Of a stretch of 5,050 nucleotides of DNA, positions 4,544 through 5,050 are shown piece by piece. The DNA lies in assembly GCA_021604825.1 (NCBI GenBank), contig BQJS01000265.1:1-5050 (forward strand), in the 5' to 3' direction. The first letter of the stretch is position 1, and each line of letters begins with the position of its first letter. Source of the stretch: Phycisphaerae bacterium. GTDB taxonomy: Bacteria > Planctomycetota > Phycisphaerae > UBA1845. The notes beneath the pieces are model-generated. The model had not been told where the DNA came from. It made no database searches and worked only from the letters and a program-made list of their open reading frames with translations. The position numbers were made by a program, and so were the translations under genes.

Positions 4544-5050
4544 ATGGTGGAAAACGTCGCCATTATTGGTAGTGGTCCAGCCGGATACACCGCCGCACTG
4601 TACGCCGCACGCGGCAATCTATCCCCCGCATTGTTCGAAGGGGAATTCAGCAAAGACATCCTGCCCGGCGGTCAACTCATGACGACGACGGAAGTGGAAA
4701 ATTATCCCGGCTTCCCCGAAGGCGTAACCGGACCCGACTTAATGGCGTTGTTCAAAAAACAAGCCGAACGGTTCGGGACGCGCATTATCTCCAAGACCAT
4801 CACCAAAGTGGATTTCTCCGGGCGTCCGTTAAAGCTGTATAGCAACGACGAAGTGTTCGAAGCCAAAACGGTAATCATCTCGACCGGCGCTGACGCCAAA
4901 TACCTCGGTCTGCCGTCCGAGGAGAAATACATGAACAACGGCGTGTCCGCATGCGCGACCTGCGACGGCGCGTTGCCACGGTTTCGGAATCAACCGCTTG
5001 TGGTGGTCGGCGGCGGCGACACGGCTATGGAAGAAGCGCTGTTTCTGACC
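4544..5050 (+). CDS. trxB: Thioredoxin reductase (NADPH), N-terminal part (3' end outside window)
   Basis: The frame is open from ATG 4544 to the last base, 169 codons, about half of the usual length near 310. TrxB is a cytosolic FAD enzyme that passes electrons from NADPH to thioredoxin. Visible motifs are the FAD-binding GSGPAG (9-14), the conserved [17 protein letters not shown] (42-58), the FAD-domain STGA (113-116), the redox-active CATC at C137/C140 followed by DGALP, and the start of the NADPH-binding [10 protein letters not shown] (156-165). The Cys pair lying in the NADPH domain, between the two nucleotide-binding motifs, is the low-molecular-weight bacterial TrxB arrangement and separates it from alkyl hydroperoxide reductase AhpF (which has an extra N-terminal domain) and from CxxC-less ferredoxin-NADP reductases. 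The gene has a good ribosome binding site and probably its own promoter, and is separated from korB by 122 bases. Confidence 0.95.
   Translation, partial: MVENVAIIGSGPAGYTAALYAARGNLSPALFEGEFSKDILPGGQLMTTTEVENYPGFPEGVTGPDLMALFKKQAERFGTRIISKTITKVDFSGRPLKLYSNDEVFEAKTVIISTGADAKYLGLPSEEKYMNNGVSACATCDGALPRFRNQPLVVVGGGDTAMEEALFLT

Overview
This is a bacterial chromosomal window of moderate GC content. Protein-coding density is high apart from one 582-base intergenic gap. All recognisable genes lie on the + strand. Two promoter candidates match the sigma-70 pattern, and three of the four gene starts inside the window have a GGAG- or AGGGA-type ribosome binding site, so the source is a bacterium rather than an archaeon. 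The protein families are widespread. The style of the fused KorA protein and of the thioredoxin reductase suggests, from memory only, a planctomycete-like or related environmental phylum. I would not commit to a taxon.

Layout: (1) Bases 1-216 are the 3' end of a GNAT acetyltransferase gene that enters from the left edge without a start codon. (2) Bases 222-926 encode a 234-residue short-chain dehydrogenase/reductase (SDR), tightly coupled to the acetyltransferase gene. (3) Bases 927-1508 are non-coding. They hold an AT-rich block, a near-consensus sigma-70 promoter (1000-1028), and about 475 bases of candidate 5' leader with several inverted repeats. (4) Bases 1509-3347 and 3357-4421 encode the two subunits of a 2-oxoacid:ferredoxin oxidoreductase, most likely 2-oxoglutarate-specific (KorA with fused gamma and alpha domains, then KorB), as a two-gene operon. 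(5) Bases 4422-4543 contain overlapping GC-rich dyads and a probable promoter. (6) From 4544 to the right edge runs the first 169 codons of thioredoxin reductase (trxB).

How the genes work together: KorA and KorB form one enzyme that interconverts 2-oxoglutarate + CoA with succinyl-CoA + CO2, using ferredoxin as electron carrier. This serves the oxidative TCA cycle or, running in reverse, CO2 fixation. TrxB starts a separate thiol-redox function and probably has its own promoter. The GNAT/SDR pair is an independent unit of unknown substrate.

The coding genes are ordinary members of known families, and I see no defence system, mobile element, CRISPR array or tRNA. What is not explained by known features is in the two intergenic regions: the long structured-looking leader in front of korA, which lacks a Shine-Dalgarno sequence, and the competing C5/G5/C5 hairpins between korB and trxB.
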